Shown here: positions 16,677 to 25,269 of the stretch, one piece after another
How positions within the stretch are numbered: position 1 is the first letter of the stretch
How the letters are laid out: the number at the start of each line of letters is the position of its first letter
From: Brevundimonas diminuta 3F5N
Lineage (GTDB): Bacteria; Pseudomonadota; Alphaproteobacteria; Caulobacterales; Caulobacteraceae
DNA: 63,727 nucleotides
Assembly: GCF_900163625.1 (NCBI RefSeq)
Contig: NZ_FUIE01000080.1
Location: 1 to 63,727 of the forward strand
Direction: 5' to 3'
Notes under the pieces: model-generated
The model's database searches: none
Told to the model about the DNA's origin: nothing
The model's input: only the letters and a program-made list of their open reading frames with translations
Program-made: the position numbers and the translations under genes

Positions 16677-17972
16677 TCAGAAGGCCCAGCGGGCGCCGAC
16701 CGAGGCCACCAGGGCCGAGCCTTCGGCCTCGCCGCGCAGGTGCGAGGTCATGGCGCCCTGGTACAGGGTGCGGTCGTCGCGGATCGTCGAGTCGCTGAAG
16801 GCGATGTAGGTCAGACCGGCGTCGAAGGTGACGCCCTCGGTCACCTCGGTCGAGCCGCCGACCGAGAACAGCCAGCGGTCGGCGTCCGGGATGCGGGCAG
16901 TGCGCAGGCTGTCACGGGTCGGGGTCGGGTCATAGCCGACGCCGGCGCGCAGCGTGGTCTTGTCGCTGATCGCGTAGTCCAGGCCGATGGCGCCGGTGGT
17001 GACGTCCTTGTAGTTCTGGTGGATGACGTCGCCGCCGCCCGTGTATTCGACGGTGATGGCGTCGAACTCGGACCAGCCGATGCGGTTGACCTGGGCGTTC
17101 AGGGTCAGCTTGTCGTTGACGGCGTAGCGGACCGAGGCCGAGGCGAACCACGGGGTGTTGAAGCTGGCCGTGCCGCCGGTCGAGACGTTGGCGCCCGCCA
17201 GCGGGCCCAGCAGACCGGCCACGGTCACGTCGCCGTCCAGTTCATGCTCGATCTTGGAGCGGTAGCTGAGGCCGAAGTCCCACGGCCCCTTGTGCACCTG
17301 GGCGCCGACGTTCCAGCCGAAGTCCCAGCCGTCGCCTTCCAGGCTGTTGGAGCCGTCGGGCAGGGCCGGCGACAGGTTCGGCATGGCCGAGGTCAGCTTG
17401 GCCTTGACGTACTGGGCGTTCAGCCCGGCGCCGACGTCCAGCCAGTCATTGACCTGATAGGCCACGGTCAGGCTGGCGTCGCCGGAACGCAGTTCCGACG
17501 TCAGGGCGTCGTAGCGAGCGAAGGAGCCTTGCTCGTACTTGGTGGTGAAGTTGTAGGGGGCGGCCACCGAGACGCCGACGGCGAAGCGGTCGCCGATCGG
17601 GGTGGCGAAGGCGAAGTTCGGCACCAGGCCGCTTTCGATCGGATCGACCTCGGTGTTGCGCGGGTTGCGCACCGGCACGTCCACGCCGCCCGGATAGGTC
17701 AGGTAGGAACCGGCGTTCTTCACTTCGGAATCGATGCGGATGGCGTGCATGCCGACGGAGACTTCGCGGCCGCTGCGGGCGATGGAGGCGGGGTTCCACC
17801 ACATCGAGCCGACGCCGCGGTCGGCGGCTTCGCCCGAGAAGGCGCGTCCGGCGCCGCGCACGGACTGTTCCTGCAGATAGAAGGAGCCGGCGAAGGCCGG
17901 GGCGGCGACGCCCGTCATCAGGGCGGTGGTCAGAGCCAGGCCGCCGAGGCGGGCCATGTTCCTGGGGGTCAT
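16677..17972 (-). CDS. OmpP1/FadL family outer-membrane transporter
   Basis: A 431-residue outer-membrane beta-barrel. A signal peptide (cleavage after PAFA, about residue 28) is followed by the family block SFYLQEQSVRGAGRAFSG, in which NPA-type hatch residues (MWWNPASIA) occur. Alternating beta-strand repeats run to a C-terminal phenylalanine (GARWAF), which the BAM complex recognises. FadL homologues import long-chain fatty acids or other hydrophobic compounds. In an organism with PHA turnover and a Rieske oxygenase, fatty-acid or hydrocarbon uptake is plausible but unproven. Confidence 0.9.
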   Translation of the reverse strand: MTPRNMARLGGLALTTALMTGVAAPAFAGSFYLQEQSVRGAGRAFSGEAADRGVGSMWWNPASIARSGREVSVGMHAIRIDSEVKNAGSYLTYPGGVDVPVRNPRNTEVDPIESGLVPNFAFATPIGDRFAVGVSVAAPYNFTTKYEQGSFARYDALTSELRSGDASLTVAYQVNDWLDVGAGLNAQYVKAKLTSAMPNLSPALPDGSNSLEGDGWDFGWNVGAQVHKGPWDFGLSYRSKIEHELDGDVTVAGLLGPLAGANVSTGGTASFNTPWFASASVRYAVNDKLTLNAQVNRIGWSEFDAITVEYTGGGDVIHQNYKDVTTGAIGLDYAISDKTTLRAGVGYDPTPTRDSLRTARIPDADRWLFSVGGSTEVTEGVTFDAGLTYIAFSDSTIRDDRTLYQGAMTSHLRGEAEGSALVASVGARWAF

Positions 17973-18153
17973 TACGCTTCACCTATGTCGTGGGCCGGCC
18001 ATTGAAAAAGCGGACGGCGTTGGTTCGGGGAGAGCCGCCACGCTACTCATCACAGCGTCCGTGTCATGAAAGCGTTGCGTCCAAGGCCGGTGTCGGACCG
18101 CTTCTCGGCGAAAGCGTGGCGCAAAAATCGCACACTTTCACACCTTGGTGAGG

Positions 18154-18924
18154 TTACGTAGCGGCAATTTCGATGCTTGAAGAACGCAGATTTGCAGCAA
18201 GATCGTGTTCCGCAGCGTCAACTTCGGTCCGGTCTCGGCCTCGGATCACCAGCTGGGTTCCGACCTCGCCGGCGGTCTGTCCGGCGCCGAAACCGAAGGG
18301 GTAGGAACCGAAGGACAGGTGTGGTCGCGCCTCGGCGGCGGCGCGCAGGATGTCGGCCACGGCGCCCTCGCCGACGCCGGTGACGCGCAACGATCGGCTG
18401 TAGACCGGAACGCCCGTCTTCAGGCGAGGCGCTACGTCGTCCAGCATGGCCTCCATGATCTTGGGCACGCCTGCCATGACGAAGACGTTCTCGACCTGAA
18501 AGCCCGGCGCGTCGCTGACCGGATTGGCGATCAGGATACCGCCCTCGGGCACGCGGGCCATGCGACGCCGTGCAGCGTTGAACTCGCCCGGCGCATAGCG
18601 GCGCTCCAGGATGGCGAGCGCCTCGGGGTGTTCGCTGACCGGAACGCCGAAGGCGGCGCCGATGGCATCGGCGGTGATGTCGTCATGGGTCGGGCCGATG
18701 CCGCCGGTGGTGAAGACGTAGTCGTGCGCCGCGCGCAGGGCGTTCAGCGCCACGACGATCTGGTCCTGACGGTCGCCGACGATCCGCGCCTCCATCAGGT
18801 CGACGCCCAGCGGCGCCAGAAAGCACGCCAGGGTGTTTAGATTGGTGTCGCGCGTGCGGCCCGACAGAATCTCGTCGCCGATGATCAGAACGGCGGCGGT
18901 GGGGGAGGGAGCGAGCTGGGACAT
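18154..18924 (-). CDS. CinA-like molybdopterin-binding domain protein
   Basis: A 256-residue protein with a single MoCF (MoaB/Mog-like) domain of the competence/damage-inducible protein A family. Visible family segments are IIGDEILSGRTRDTN near the N-terminus and FTTGGIGPTHDD at about 87-98. It lacks the C-terminal nicotinamide-nucleotide amidase domain of full-length CinA, which has about 410 residues, and so is the short N-terminal-only form. That form may have ADP-ribose pyrophosphatase-type activity; assignment is by family only. Divergent from map. Confidence 0.88.
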   Translation of the reverse strand: MSQLAPSPTAAVLIIGDEILSGRTRDTNLNTLACFLAPLGVDLMEARIVGDRQDQIVVALNALRAAHDYVFTTGGIGPTHDDITADAIGAAFGVPVSEHPEALAILERRYAPGEFNAARRRMARVPEGGILIANPVSDAPGFQVENVFVMAGVPKIMEAMLDDVAPRLKTGVPVYSRSLRVTGVGEGAVADILRAAAEARPHLSFGSYPFGFGAGQTAGEVGTQLVIRGRDRTEVDAAEHDLAANLRSSSIEIAAT

Positions 18925-19073
18925 GGGCCGTAGATAGGAAGGGCGCGGCCCTGCGTCAGCCGCGAACCCTGACGGGCTTGAGGTTTTGTGCTAGTTTGAC
19001 CATCTGAAGTCCTGAAAGTCGTTTCTTCGCCCGTTCCGCGTCCTTGCGGAGCGCGCCTCCCCGAAAGCCGAGC

Positions 19074-19895
19074 ATGTACGAGACCCCCGACCTGGAAACC
19101 GACGTCTTCGTCCGCAGCCACGAAATCCGCATCTATGACGCGGAAGGGTTCGAGGGCATGCGCAAGGCGGGCCGTCTGGTCGCCGAGGCGCTGGACATGA
19201 TCGGCGAGCACGTGAAGCCGGGCGTGACCACGGGCGAGCTGGACGATCTGGTGCGCGAGTTCACCCTGGACAACGGCGGCACGCCCGCCTGCCTGGGCTA
19301 CAAGGGCTACACCAAGACGGTCTGCACCTCGATCAACCACGTCGTCTGCCACGGCATTCCCGGCGACAAGGTTCTGAAGGAAGGCGACATCGTCAATATC
19401 GACCACACGGTCATCGTCGACGGCTGGCACGGTGACAGCAGCCGGATGTATCCGGTCGGCGAGATCAACGCCCGCGCCAAGAAGCTGATCGACGTCACCT
19501 ATGACTCGCTGGACCTGGGTCTGGCCCAGATCAAGCCGGGGAACACCTTCGGCGACATCGGCTTCGCCATCCAGAAGTTCGTCGAGGCTCAGCGCATGAG
19601 CGTGGTGCGCGACTTCTGCGGCCACGGCATCGGCCGCGTCTTCCACGACAGCCCCAACGTCCTGCACTACGGCCGTCGCGGCGAGGGCGCCGTGCTGAAG
19701 CCGGGCATGTTCTTCACGGTCGAGCCGATGGTGAACCTGGGCAAGCCTGCGGTGAAGGTGCTGTCGGACGGCTGGACCGCCGTGACGCGCGACAAGTCGC
19801 TGTCGTCGCAGTGCGAACACTCGATCGGCGTGACCGAGGACGGGCTGGAAATCTTCACCGCCTCGCCCAAGGGTCTGTTCCGCCCGAAATTCTGA
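19074..19895 (+). CDS. map: type I methionine aminopeptidase
   Basis: A 273-residue cytosolic enzyme that removes initiator methionine from nascent proteins. All five metal ligands are present: D110, D121, H184, E217 and E248, within VNIDHTV, WHGDSSR, CGHGIGR, TVEPMV and QCEHSIG, plus substrate-contacting H93. Length is normal. The ATG at 19074 is preferred over an upstream TTG in the same frame. radC follows 26 bases later, an order I recall from other caulobacters. Confidence 0.95.
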   Translation: MYETPDLETDVFVRSHEIRIYDAEGFEGMRKAGRLVAEALDMIGEHVKPGVTTGELDDLVREFTLDNGGTPACLGYKGYTKTVCTSINHVVCHGIPGDKVLKEGDIVNIDHTVIVDGWHGDSSRMYPVGEINARAKKLIDVTYDSLDLGLAQIKPGNTFGDIGFAIQKFVEAQRMSVVRDFCGHGIGRVFHDSPNVLHYGRRGEGAVLKPGMFFTVEPMVNLGKPAVKVLSDGWTAVTRDKSLSSQCEHSIGVTEDGLEIFTASPKGLFRPKF

Positions 19896-19921
19896 GCTAG
19901 TCTCTCCCTTGGGGGAGGCTG

Positions 19922-20653
19922 ATGCTGGATCAACCGCCGGAACAACCGAAGGCCAAGCCGCACCACGCCGGGCATCGCGAGCGGCTGCGCGACCGCGCGC
20001 GCACAGCGGGTCTCCACCATCTGCCGGACTATGAGCTGCTGGAGCTGTTCCTGTTCCGCAGCCAACCGCAGGGCGACGTCAAGCCGGTGGCCAAGGCCCT
20101 GCTGACGCGGTTCGGGTCGCTGGCGGCGGTGCTGGCCGCTTCGGTCGAGGATCTGATGACGGTCAAGGCCGAGGATTCACGGGGCCGGGCCAAAGGGGTG
20201 GGCGCCGAGACGGCGCTGGACCTGGCCGCCCTGCACGAAGTCTCGCGCCGCGTGGCCAAGGAAGAGGCGAACAAGCGCACCGTCATTTCGTCGTGGACGG
20301 CGCTGCTGGCCTATGTGCGCCTGTCGTTGCAGCACGAGCCGCGCGAGCAGTTCCGCGTCCTCTATCTCGACAAGAAGAACCAGCTGATCCTCGACGAGAT
20401 CCAGAACCGGGGCACGGTCGACCACGCCCCCGTCTATCCGCGCGAAGTGGTGCGCCGGGCGCTGGAGCTGTCGGCTAGCGCCATGATCATCGTGCACAAC
20501 CACCCCTCAGGCGATCCGACGCCCAGCCGGGCCGACATCGACATGACCAAACAGGTGATCGAGGCCGCCCGCGCCTTGTCGGTTCAGGTTCACGACCACC
20601 TCATCGTCGGCCGCGAAGGCGTGGCCAGCTTCAAGCAATTGGGATTGATGTGA
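19922..20653 (+). CDS. radC: RadC family JAB/MPN-domain protein
   Basis: A 243-residue protein of the RadC (UPF0758) family. An N-terminal helix-hairpin-like region contains GHRERLRDR and a [11 protein letters not shown] segment. The C-terminal JAB1/MPN metalloprotease-like domain has HNHPSGD at 192-198 and a downstream aspartate (SRAD), the zinc ligands. Despite the name, a DNA-repair role is doubtful for E. coli radC; the biochemical function is unsettled. GGGGGAGG lies just upstream of the ATG. Its stop overlaps the GTG start of the next gene. Confidence 0.93.
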   Translation: MLDQPPEQPKAKPHHAGHRERLRDRARTAGLHHLPDYELLELFLFRSQPQGDVKPVAKALLTRFGSLAAVLAASVEDLMTVKAEDSRGRAKGVGAETALDLAALHEVSRRVAKEEANKRTVISSWTALLAYVRLSLQHEPREQFRVLYLDKKNQLILDEIQNRGTVDHAPVYPREVVRRALELSASAMIIVHNHPSGDPTPSRADIDMTKQVIEAARALSVQVHDHLIVGREGVASFKQLGLM

Positions 20654-21168
20654 CTGTTCTTTCGACCGCACGCCTGACCCTGACGCCCGTCGCCGTGGGC
20701 GACATGGACGACCTGACCGCCCTGTGGGCCGACGCCGAGTTCACCCGCCACATCATGGGGCGCGGCCTGTCGGCGGAGGAGGTCTGGTTCCGCCTGTTGC
20801 GCGACATCGGCCACTGGCAGGCCAAGGGCTACGGCAACTGGTCGATCCGCGAGGCGACAAGCGGCGCCTATGTCGGCAGCGTCGGGGTGCTGGACTATCG
20901 CCGCGAGATCGAGCCGCCCTTCGACGCGCCGGAGCTGGGCTGGGGCGTGGCGCCCGCCTTTCAGGGCGCGGGCCTGGCGCGCGAGGCGCTGGAGGCGGCC
21001 CTGGCCTGGACGGACGCCTATCGGCTGGAGCCGCGCACGGTCTGCATGATCTCGCCCGAGAACGCGCCCTCGGTGCGTCTGGCCGAGCGGGTGGGCTATC
21101 GTCCCTACGCCCGCGCCGACTACAAGGGGTCGGTCGTCGACCTGTATGAGCGTCCCCGCGCCGGATGA
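20650..21168 (+). CDS. GNAT-family N-acetyltransferase
   Basis: A 172-residue acetyltransferase of the RimJ/RimL-like group, with [18 protein letters not shown] at the N-terminus and the acetyl-CoA loop region [19 protein letters not shown] at about 96-114. [13 protein letters not shown] closes the fold. Start GTG 20650 overlaps the radC stop (GTGA), implying coupled translation. The substrate is unknown. Confidence 0.88.
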   Translation: MTVLSTARLTLTPVAVGDMDDLTALWADAEFTRHIMGRGLSAEEVWFRLLRDIGHWQAKGYGNWSIREATSGAYVGSVGVLDYRREIEPPFDAPELGWGVAPAFQGAGLAREALEAALAWTDAYRLEPRTVCMISPENAPSVRLAERVGYRPYARADYKGSVVDLYERPRAG

Positions 21169-21249
21169 GCGGCTGACAGGAGGGGCGCGGGGCGATAAGC
21201 TTTACAATTCAGGCCCTGAGACGGCCTTCTGTGTTCTAGGAGTTCCATG

Positions 21250-21492
21250 ATGTCCATGTCCGTCGACGACCTTCGCGCCCATCTGGTCGAGGCCTTCCCC
21301 GACGCGGACATCGCCATCGAGGACCTGGCCGGCGACGGCGACCACTATCGCGCCCGCATCGTGTCCGAGGTGTTTCGCGGGATGAACCGCGTGCGTCAGC
21401 ACCAGACCGTCTATGCTGCGTTGAAGGGCAAGATGGGCGGCGAACTGCACGCCCTGGCGCTGGAGACCTCGGCGCCGGTCGAGGCCGGCTGA
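21250..21492 (+). CDS. bolA: BolA family protein
   Basis: An 80-residue BolA-fold protein. It shows the family pattern of a helix, DGDHYRARIVSEVFRGMNRVRQHQ, and a C-terminal MGGELHALALET. A conserved histidine in the HYRARIVS/RQHQTVYAAL region would bind a [2Fe-2S] cluster together with a monothiol glutaredoxin. No grx gene adjoins it. AGGAG sits seven bases before the ATG at 21250; ATG 21247 and 21256 are alternatives. BolA proteins act in iron-sulfur trafficking or as stress-linked regulators. Confidence 0.9.
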   Translation: MSMSVDDLRAHLVEAFPDADIAIEDLAGDGDHYRARIVSEVFRGMNRVRQHQTVYAALKGKMGGELHALALETSAPVEAG

Positions 21493-21496
21493 TCCC

Positions 21497-22396
21497 GTGC
21501 GCTACCGCCCCTTCGGCGCCACGGGGGCTGCGGTCTCCAGCCTGACGCTCAGCCTGGGGGCCGAGGCGGCGGCGCGTGGACCGAACCATGTCCGCGACCT
21601 GGTGTTCGCGGGGCTGGAGGCGGGGGTGAACGCCTATCATCTGGAGCGGCCGGACCCGACGCTGCTGCAGGCCGTCGGCGAGGCCCTGGGGCATGTCGAG
21701 CGGCGGCTGGTCTGGGCCAGCGTCAGCCTGGGGGGCGACCGGGATTTTTCAGCGACGGGCCTGGGTCGTTCGATCGAGCAGGGGCTGCACGCATCGGGCC
21801 TGGGCTGGTTCGACATGGCGGTGCTGGAGCGCCCGGCCGAGAATGAGCTGCCGCAGACGTCCCTCACCGCTTTGAAGGCGATGCGGAAGGCGGAGTATGT
21901 GCGGATGCTGGGGGTGTCGGGCGATGAGCCGGTGACGGATCTCTACGTCTCGACCGGCGCGTTCGACGTTCTGTTCACGCCGTTCCACGTCAATGTGCCC
22001 TGGCAGGTGCGCTCGCGCATGAGGGCGGCGCACGATCGGGAGATGAGCCTGTTCGCCGACGACTACTTCCCCGACAGTCTGGCGACCGAGCGCCGTGCGG
22101 CGGACGCGGGCGGGGCGAAGAAGCGGGGCCTGTTTGGCGCCGTCGGCTGGGGCGCCGGACGCGGCGACGCCGATCTGGAGCGGCCGGGCAGCTTCGCCTT
22201 CCTGCACCGGACGCCGGGCTGGACCGGCGAGGCCATCTGCCTGGCCTACGCCCTGGCAGACCCGGCGGTGGCCAGCGTGCTGATCCGGCCCAGGGACCGG
22301 GCGCATCTGGAGGAACTGGCGAGCGTGCCTGAGCGCGACCTGCCCGCCGGCCTCTCGGCCCAGATCGAGATGGCGCGGGTGGACGCCTCGGCCTGA
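21497..22396 (+). CDS. degenerate aldo/keto reductase-like protein
   Basis: A 299-residue protein with the overall outline of an aldo/keto reductase barrel: an N-terminal MRYRPFGATGAAVSSLTL, a GLEAGVN turn, QAVGEAL, and a C-terminal DPAVASVLIRPRDRAHLEEL resembling the NADP-binding end. The usual catalytic tetrad is not visible. Where a normal enzyme reads AG-x-N-x-x-DTA-x-x-YG, this one reads AGVNAYHLERPD, and the lysine strand (IATK) is replaced by WASVSL. It may be a pseudoenzyme. GTG start, 4 bases after bolA. Its stop abuts the opposing cysQ stop with no base between. Confidence 0.8.
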   Translation: MRYRPFGATGAAVSSLTLSLGAEAAARGPNHVRDLVFAGLEAGVNAYHLERPDPTLLQAVGEALGHVERRLVWASVSLGGDRDFSATGLGRSIEQGLHASGLGWFDMAVLERPAENELPQTSLTALKAMRKAEYVRMLGVSGDEPVTDLYVSTGAFDVLFTPFHVNVPWQVRSRMRAAHDREMSLFADDYFPDSLATERRAADAGGAKKRGLFGAVGWGAGRGDADLERPGSFAFLHRTPGWTGEAICLAYALADPAVASVLIRPRDRAHLEELASVPERDLPAGLSAQIEMARVDASA

Positions 22397-23194
22397 CTAG
22401 GCGCCGACGGCGGAGAAGGGGCCGTTGAGGAAGCTTGGCTTGCCATAGGCCAGGGGACGGCCGTCCTCGGCCAGGACGCGCCCGCCGGCCGCCTCCAGCA
22501 CCGCCTGGCCGGCGGCGGTGTCCCATTCGTTGGTGGGGCCGGTGCGCGGATAGGCGTCGAAGCGGCCCTCGGCGATCAGGCAGAACTTCAATGATGAATC
22601 CATGCCCTGCCATTGGGTGCAGCCGTTGCGGGCGGCCAGACGCAGGGCGTCCTCGTCGCTGATGCTGTGGCTGACCAGGGCGACGGCGTCGGCCGGGCGT
22701 TCGCGCACCCGGATCGGGCGCCACGGCTCGCCGAAGGAGCGGCGCAGCGCGCCCTGGCCCGGCGCGGCCGAGCGCCAGCTGATCCCCAGGGCCGGGGCCG
22801 TCACCGCCCCCGCCACGGGCGCGTCGCCGCGGATCAGGGCGATGTTGACCGAATAGCTCTCGCGCCCCTGAACAAAGCCCCTGGTGCCGTCCAGCGGGTC
22901 GATCAGCCAGAACCATGCGCCGACGGACGGCGGGGCGCCGTCGGCGGCGACGGCCTCTTCGGCGACGGCCTCGACCTGGGGCCAGTGTTCGGCCAAGCGG
23001 CGCAGGATCAGGGCCTCGGCGGCGCGGTCGGCCTCGGTCACGGGGCTGGCGTCGGCCTTGGTCTCCACGGCCGTCTCGGCTCTCCAATAGGGCAGGATCA
23101 GGCGCGCGGCCTCCTCGGCGATGTCGGCGATGACCTCGGCCAGGCGGCCGGAGGCGAGGTCGGTTTCGAGGTCGGCGTAGGCGGAGACGGTCAT
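22397..23194 (-). CDS. cysQ: 3'(2'),5'-bisphosphate nucleotidase, CysQ type
   Basis: A 265-residue inositol-monophosphatase-superfamily enzyme. The metal-binding motif D99-PLD102-GT and the second acidic site in GPTNEWDTAAGQAVLEAAGG are present; the latter block is typical of CysQ. It would hydrolyse 3'-phosphoadenosine 5'-phosphate formed in sulfate assimilation. Histidinol or inositol phosphatase activity is the alternative within the same fold. Divergent from chpT, convergent on the aldo/keto reductase-like gene. Confidence 0.87.
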   Translation of the reverse strand: MTVSAYADLETDLASGRLAEVIADIAEEAARLILPYWRAETAVETKADASPVTEADRAAEALILRRLAEHWPQVEAVAEEAVAADGAPPSVGAWFWLIDPLDGTRGFVQGRESYSVNIALIRGDAPVAGAVTAPALGISWRSAAPGQGALRRSFGEPWRPIRVRERPADAVALVSHSISDEDALRLAARNGCTQWQGMDSSLKFCLIAEGRFDAYPRTGPTNEWDTAAGQAVLEAAGGRVLAEDGRPLAYGKPSFLNGPFSAVGA

Positions 23195-23216
23195 GAAGCG
23201 CTCGATAGACCATGCG

Positions 23217-23235
23217 GCCGGTTTAACGAACCGGC
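23217..23235. promoter_or_regulatory. perfect inverted repeat in the cysQ-chpT promoter region
   Basis: GCCGGTT at 23217-23223 and AACCGGC at 23229-23235 are exact inverted arms around TAACG. The central TTTAAC resembles half of a CtrA site, and another TTAACC occurs at 23255-23260. The spacing is not that of a full CtrA box, so the bound factor is unknown. Confidence 0.4.
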
Positions 23236-23293
23236 AAATCAGGCCACCTTGACCTTAACCTTTTCCAAATCCTGCGCGCCCCGCTTTGGCATC

Positions 23294-24007
23294 ATGACTG
23301 TTTCCGACGACACCCTCGACCTATCCGCCGCCGACCTGCCGGTGGACGGCGCCGAACTGGCCGCCTTCATCGCCGCCAAGCTGTGCCACGATTTCATCAG
23401 CCCGGCGGGCGCGGTGATGTCGGGCCTGGACCTGCTGGACGACCCCAGCGCCCAGGACATGCGCGACGACGCCCTGGGCCTGATCCGTCAGAGCGCGGCC
23501 AAGATGGTGGCCCTGGTGCATTTCGCCCGCGTGGCCTTCGGCGCGGCGACCAGCAGCGAACAATTCTCCGGCGCCGAACTGCACGGTCTGGTCGCGGGCC
23601 TGACCGACGGCGGGCGCGCCACGCTGGATTGGCGCGTGGGCGATCAGGTTTTCTCCAAGCTTCAGGCACGCGCCCTGATCAACCTGGCCTATCTGACGGT
23701 TTCGGCCCTGCCGATGGGCGGGGCGGCGGTGGTGACGGTTCGGCGCGAAGGCGGCCAGCTGTTCCTGGTCGGCTCGGCCGAGGGCGCCCGCGCCCGGCTC
23801 AAGGCCGAGGCCGTGGTCGGCCTGAAGGGCGAGCGGCTGACCGAGGGCCTGGCGGGGCAGTGGATTCAACCCTACTGGCTGTGGCTGACGGCGCGCGAGG
23901 CGGGCGGGCGGCTGGATCTGGCGACCGAGGAGGGGCGCGTGGCCTTGATGGCGCGCCTGCCGGACGGTAATGAGCAAACCGCGTTCGTCGATCCAACGCT
24001 CCGTTAA
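23294..24007 (+). CDS. chpT: ChpT histidine phosphotransferase
   Basis: A 237-residue phosphotransferase that relays phosphate from the hybrid kinase CckA to CtrA and CpdR in the caulobacterial cell-cycle circuit. The phosphorylated residue is H32 in KLCHDFISP, followed by GLDLLDDPSAQDMRDDA, a nearly diagnostic block for ChpT. The C-terminal half is a degenerate HATPase-like domain with no functional N or G boxes, as in characterised ChpT, which dimerises through its helical hairpin. The true start is ATG 23294; the frame extends far upstream antisense to cysQ. A TTAACC overlaps the stop codon. Confidence 0.95.
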   Translation: MTVSDDTLDLSAADLPVDGAELAAFIAAKLCHDFISPAGAVMSGLDLLDDPSAQDMRDDALGLIRQSAAKMVALVHFARVAFGAATSSEQFSGAELHGLVAGLTDGGRATLDWRVGDQVFSKLQARALINLAYLTVSALPMGGAAVVTVRREGGQLFLVGSAEGARARLKAEAVVGLKGERLTEGLAGQWIQPYWLWLTAREAGGRLDLATEEGRVALMARLPDGNEQTAFVDPTLR

Positions 24008-24069
24008 CCCGCCTGAACGACTATGGCGAGAGCGTGATCTCGATCTCGCGCGAAACGGGAAACGACCCA

Positions 24070-24453
24070 GTGGACCCCAAAACCTGTCTGATCGTCGATG
24101 ACAGCCGCATCATCCGCAAGGTGGCGCGTCGCATCCTGGAGGATATGTCCTTCGACGTGGCCGAGGCGGCAGACGGCGCCGAGGCGCTGGACTATTGCCA
24201 GGCCGCCATGCCTCAGGTGGTGCTGCTGGACTGGCAGATGCCGGTGATGGACGGTCTGGCCTTCCTGCGTCGTCTGCGCGACCTGCCGGGGGGGCGTGCG
24301 CCCAAGGTTCTGTTCTGCTCGGTCGAGACGCGGGCCGACCGAATCGCCGAGGCCCTGTCCGCAGGAGCCGACGAATATGTTATGAAGCCCTTCGACGGCG
24401 AGATCCTGCAAGCCAAGCTCGCCGAAGTGGGAGTGGTGCAGTCGCCGTCATGA
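24070..24453 (+). CDS. single-domain CheY-like response regulator
   Basis: A 127-residue stand-alone receiver domain. The acidic pair is at D10-D11 (LIVDDSR), the phospho-acceptor D54 in LLDWQMPVMDG, and the conserved lysine in DEYVMKPFDG. There is no output domain. GTG 24070 is the preferred start, with a GGGA about ten bases upstream; GTG 24034 would add 12 residues. It lies between chpT and a cheR-type gene and overlaps the latter by 4 bases. This suggests it works with that methyltransferase, or in chemotaxis or cell-cycle signalling. I recall this arrangement from Caulobacter but cannot verify it here. Confidence 0.9.
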   Translation: MDPKTCLIVDDSRIIRKVARRILEDMSFDVAEAADGAEALDYCQAAMPQVVLLDWQMPVMDGLAFLRRLRDLPGGRAPKVLFCSVETRADRIAEALSAGADEYVMKPFDGEILQAKLAEVGVVQSPS

Positions 24454-25265
24454 CGCCGGAGGATTTTGATCGTCTTCAGACCTTGCTGGCGTCCCGCGCC
24501 GGCTTCCGGCTGACCCGAGACCGGATGCAACTGGCGGAGCATCGGCTGGGGCCTGTGGCGCGGCGCGAGGGCTATCACAACGTCGAGGCCATGTTGGCCA
24601 GCCTGTGGAGCCGCCCGGTCGCCTCCCTGGGCTGGAGCGTGATCGAGGCGCTGCTGAACGGCGAGACCTGGTTCCGGCGCGACCGCACGGCCTTTGAGGT
24701 GATGGAGCGCGAACTGCTGCCCGCCCTGACGGCGGCTCGGCCGGGCGGCCGGGTGCGCATCTGGTGCGCGGGCGCCTCGACCGGACAGGAGGCCTATTCC
24801 CTGGCCATCGCCGCCCTGGAGGCCGGGGCCCAAGTCGAGATCGAGGCCACGGATCTGTCGCGCCAGGCGATCGAGAAGGCGCTGTCGGGCCTCTACACCT
24901 CGTTCGAGATTCAGCGCGGCCTTTCGGCGCGCGCCATGCTGCGCTGGTTCGAACAGGTCGACGACCAGTGGCGGGCGCGCCCCGAATTGCGCGCCGCCAT
25001 CGCCTTCACCCGCGCCAATCTGCTGGACGAGCCGACGGATGAGGGCCGGTTCGATGTCGTCTTCTGCCGCAATGTCCTGACCGATATGGCGCCCGAACGG
25101 CGCGCGCGGGTTCTGGACGGGCTGGAGCGGCGGATGGTCGACGACGGCTGCCTGTTCCTGGGCCATGACGAACGGCCGGACGGCGACAGCGTGTCCTTCC
25201 GCCCCGTGGCCGGGCGCAAGGGCCTCTATGTGAAGAGCGCGGCCGCCGCACGCCGCGCCGCCTGA
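24450..25265 (+). CDS. CheR-type protein-glutamate methyltransferase
   Basis: A 271-residue chemoreceptor methyltransferase-like protein. The N-terminal helical domain (about 1-70) ends in LLNGETWFRR, equivalent to the T-x-F-FR motif. The SAM site is WCAGASTGQEAYSLAI at 105-120, matching CASGEEPYS of classical CheR. D and N contacts follow in EATDLSRQAIEKA and VVFCRNVL. ATG 24450 overlaps the receiver gene stop. No receptor, CheA or CheW gene is nearby, so it belongs to a dispersed chemosensory set or a non-chemotactic branch. Confidence 0.9.
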   Translation: MTPEDFDRLQTLLASRAGFRLTRDRMQLAEHRLGPVARREGYHNVEAMLASLWSRPVASLGWSVIEALLNGETWFRRDRTAFEVMERELLPALTAARPGGRVRIWCAGASTGQEAYSLAIAALEAGAQVEIEATDLSRQAIEKALSGLYTSFEIQRGLSARAMLRWFEQVDDQWRARPELRAAIAFTRANLLDEPTDEGRFDVVFCRNVLTDMAPERRARVLDGLERRMVDDGCLFLGHDERPDGDSVSFRPVAGRKGLYVKSAAAARRAA

Positions 25266-25269
25266 ACCG

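Noticed and set aside
23217..23260. CtrA binding box upstream of chpT
   Set aside because: TTAA half-sites are present, but their spacing is not the TTAA-N7-TTAA of a full CtrA site.
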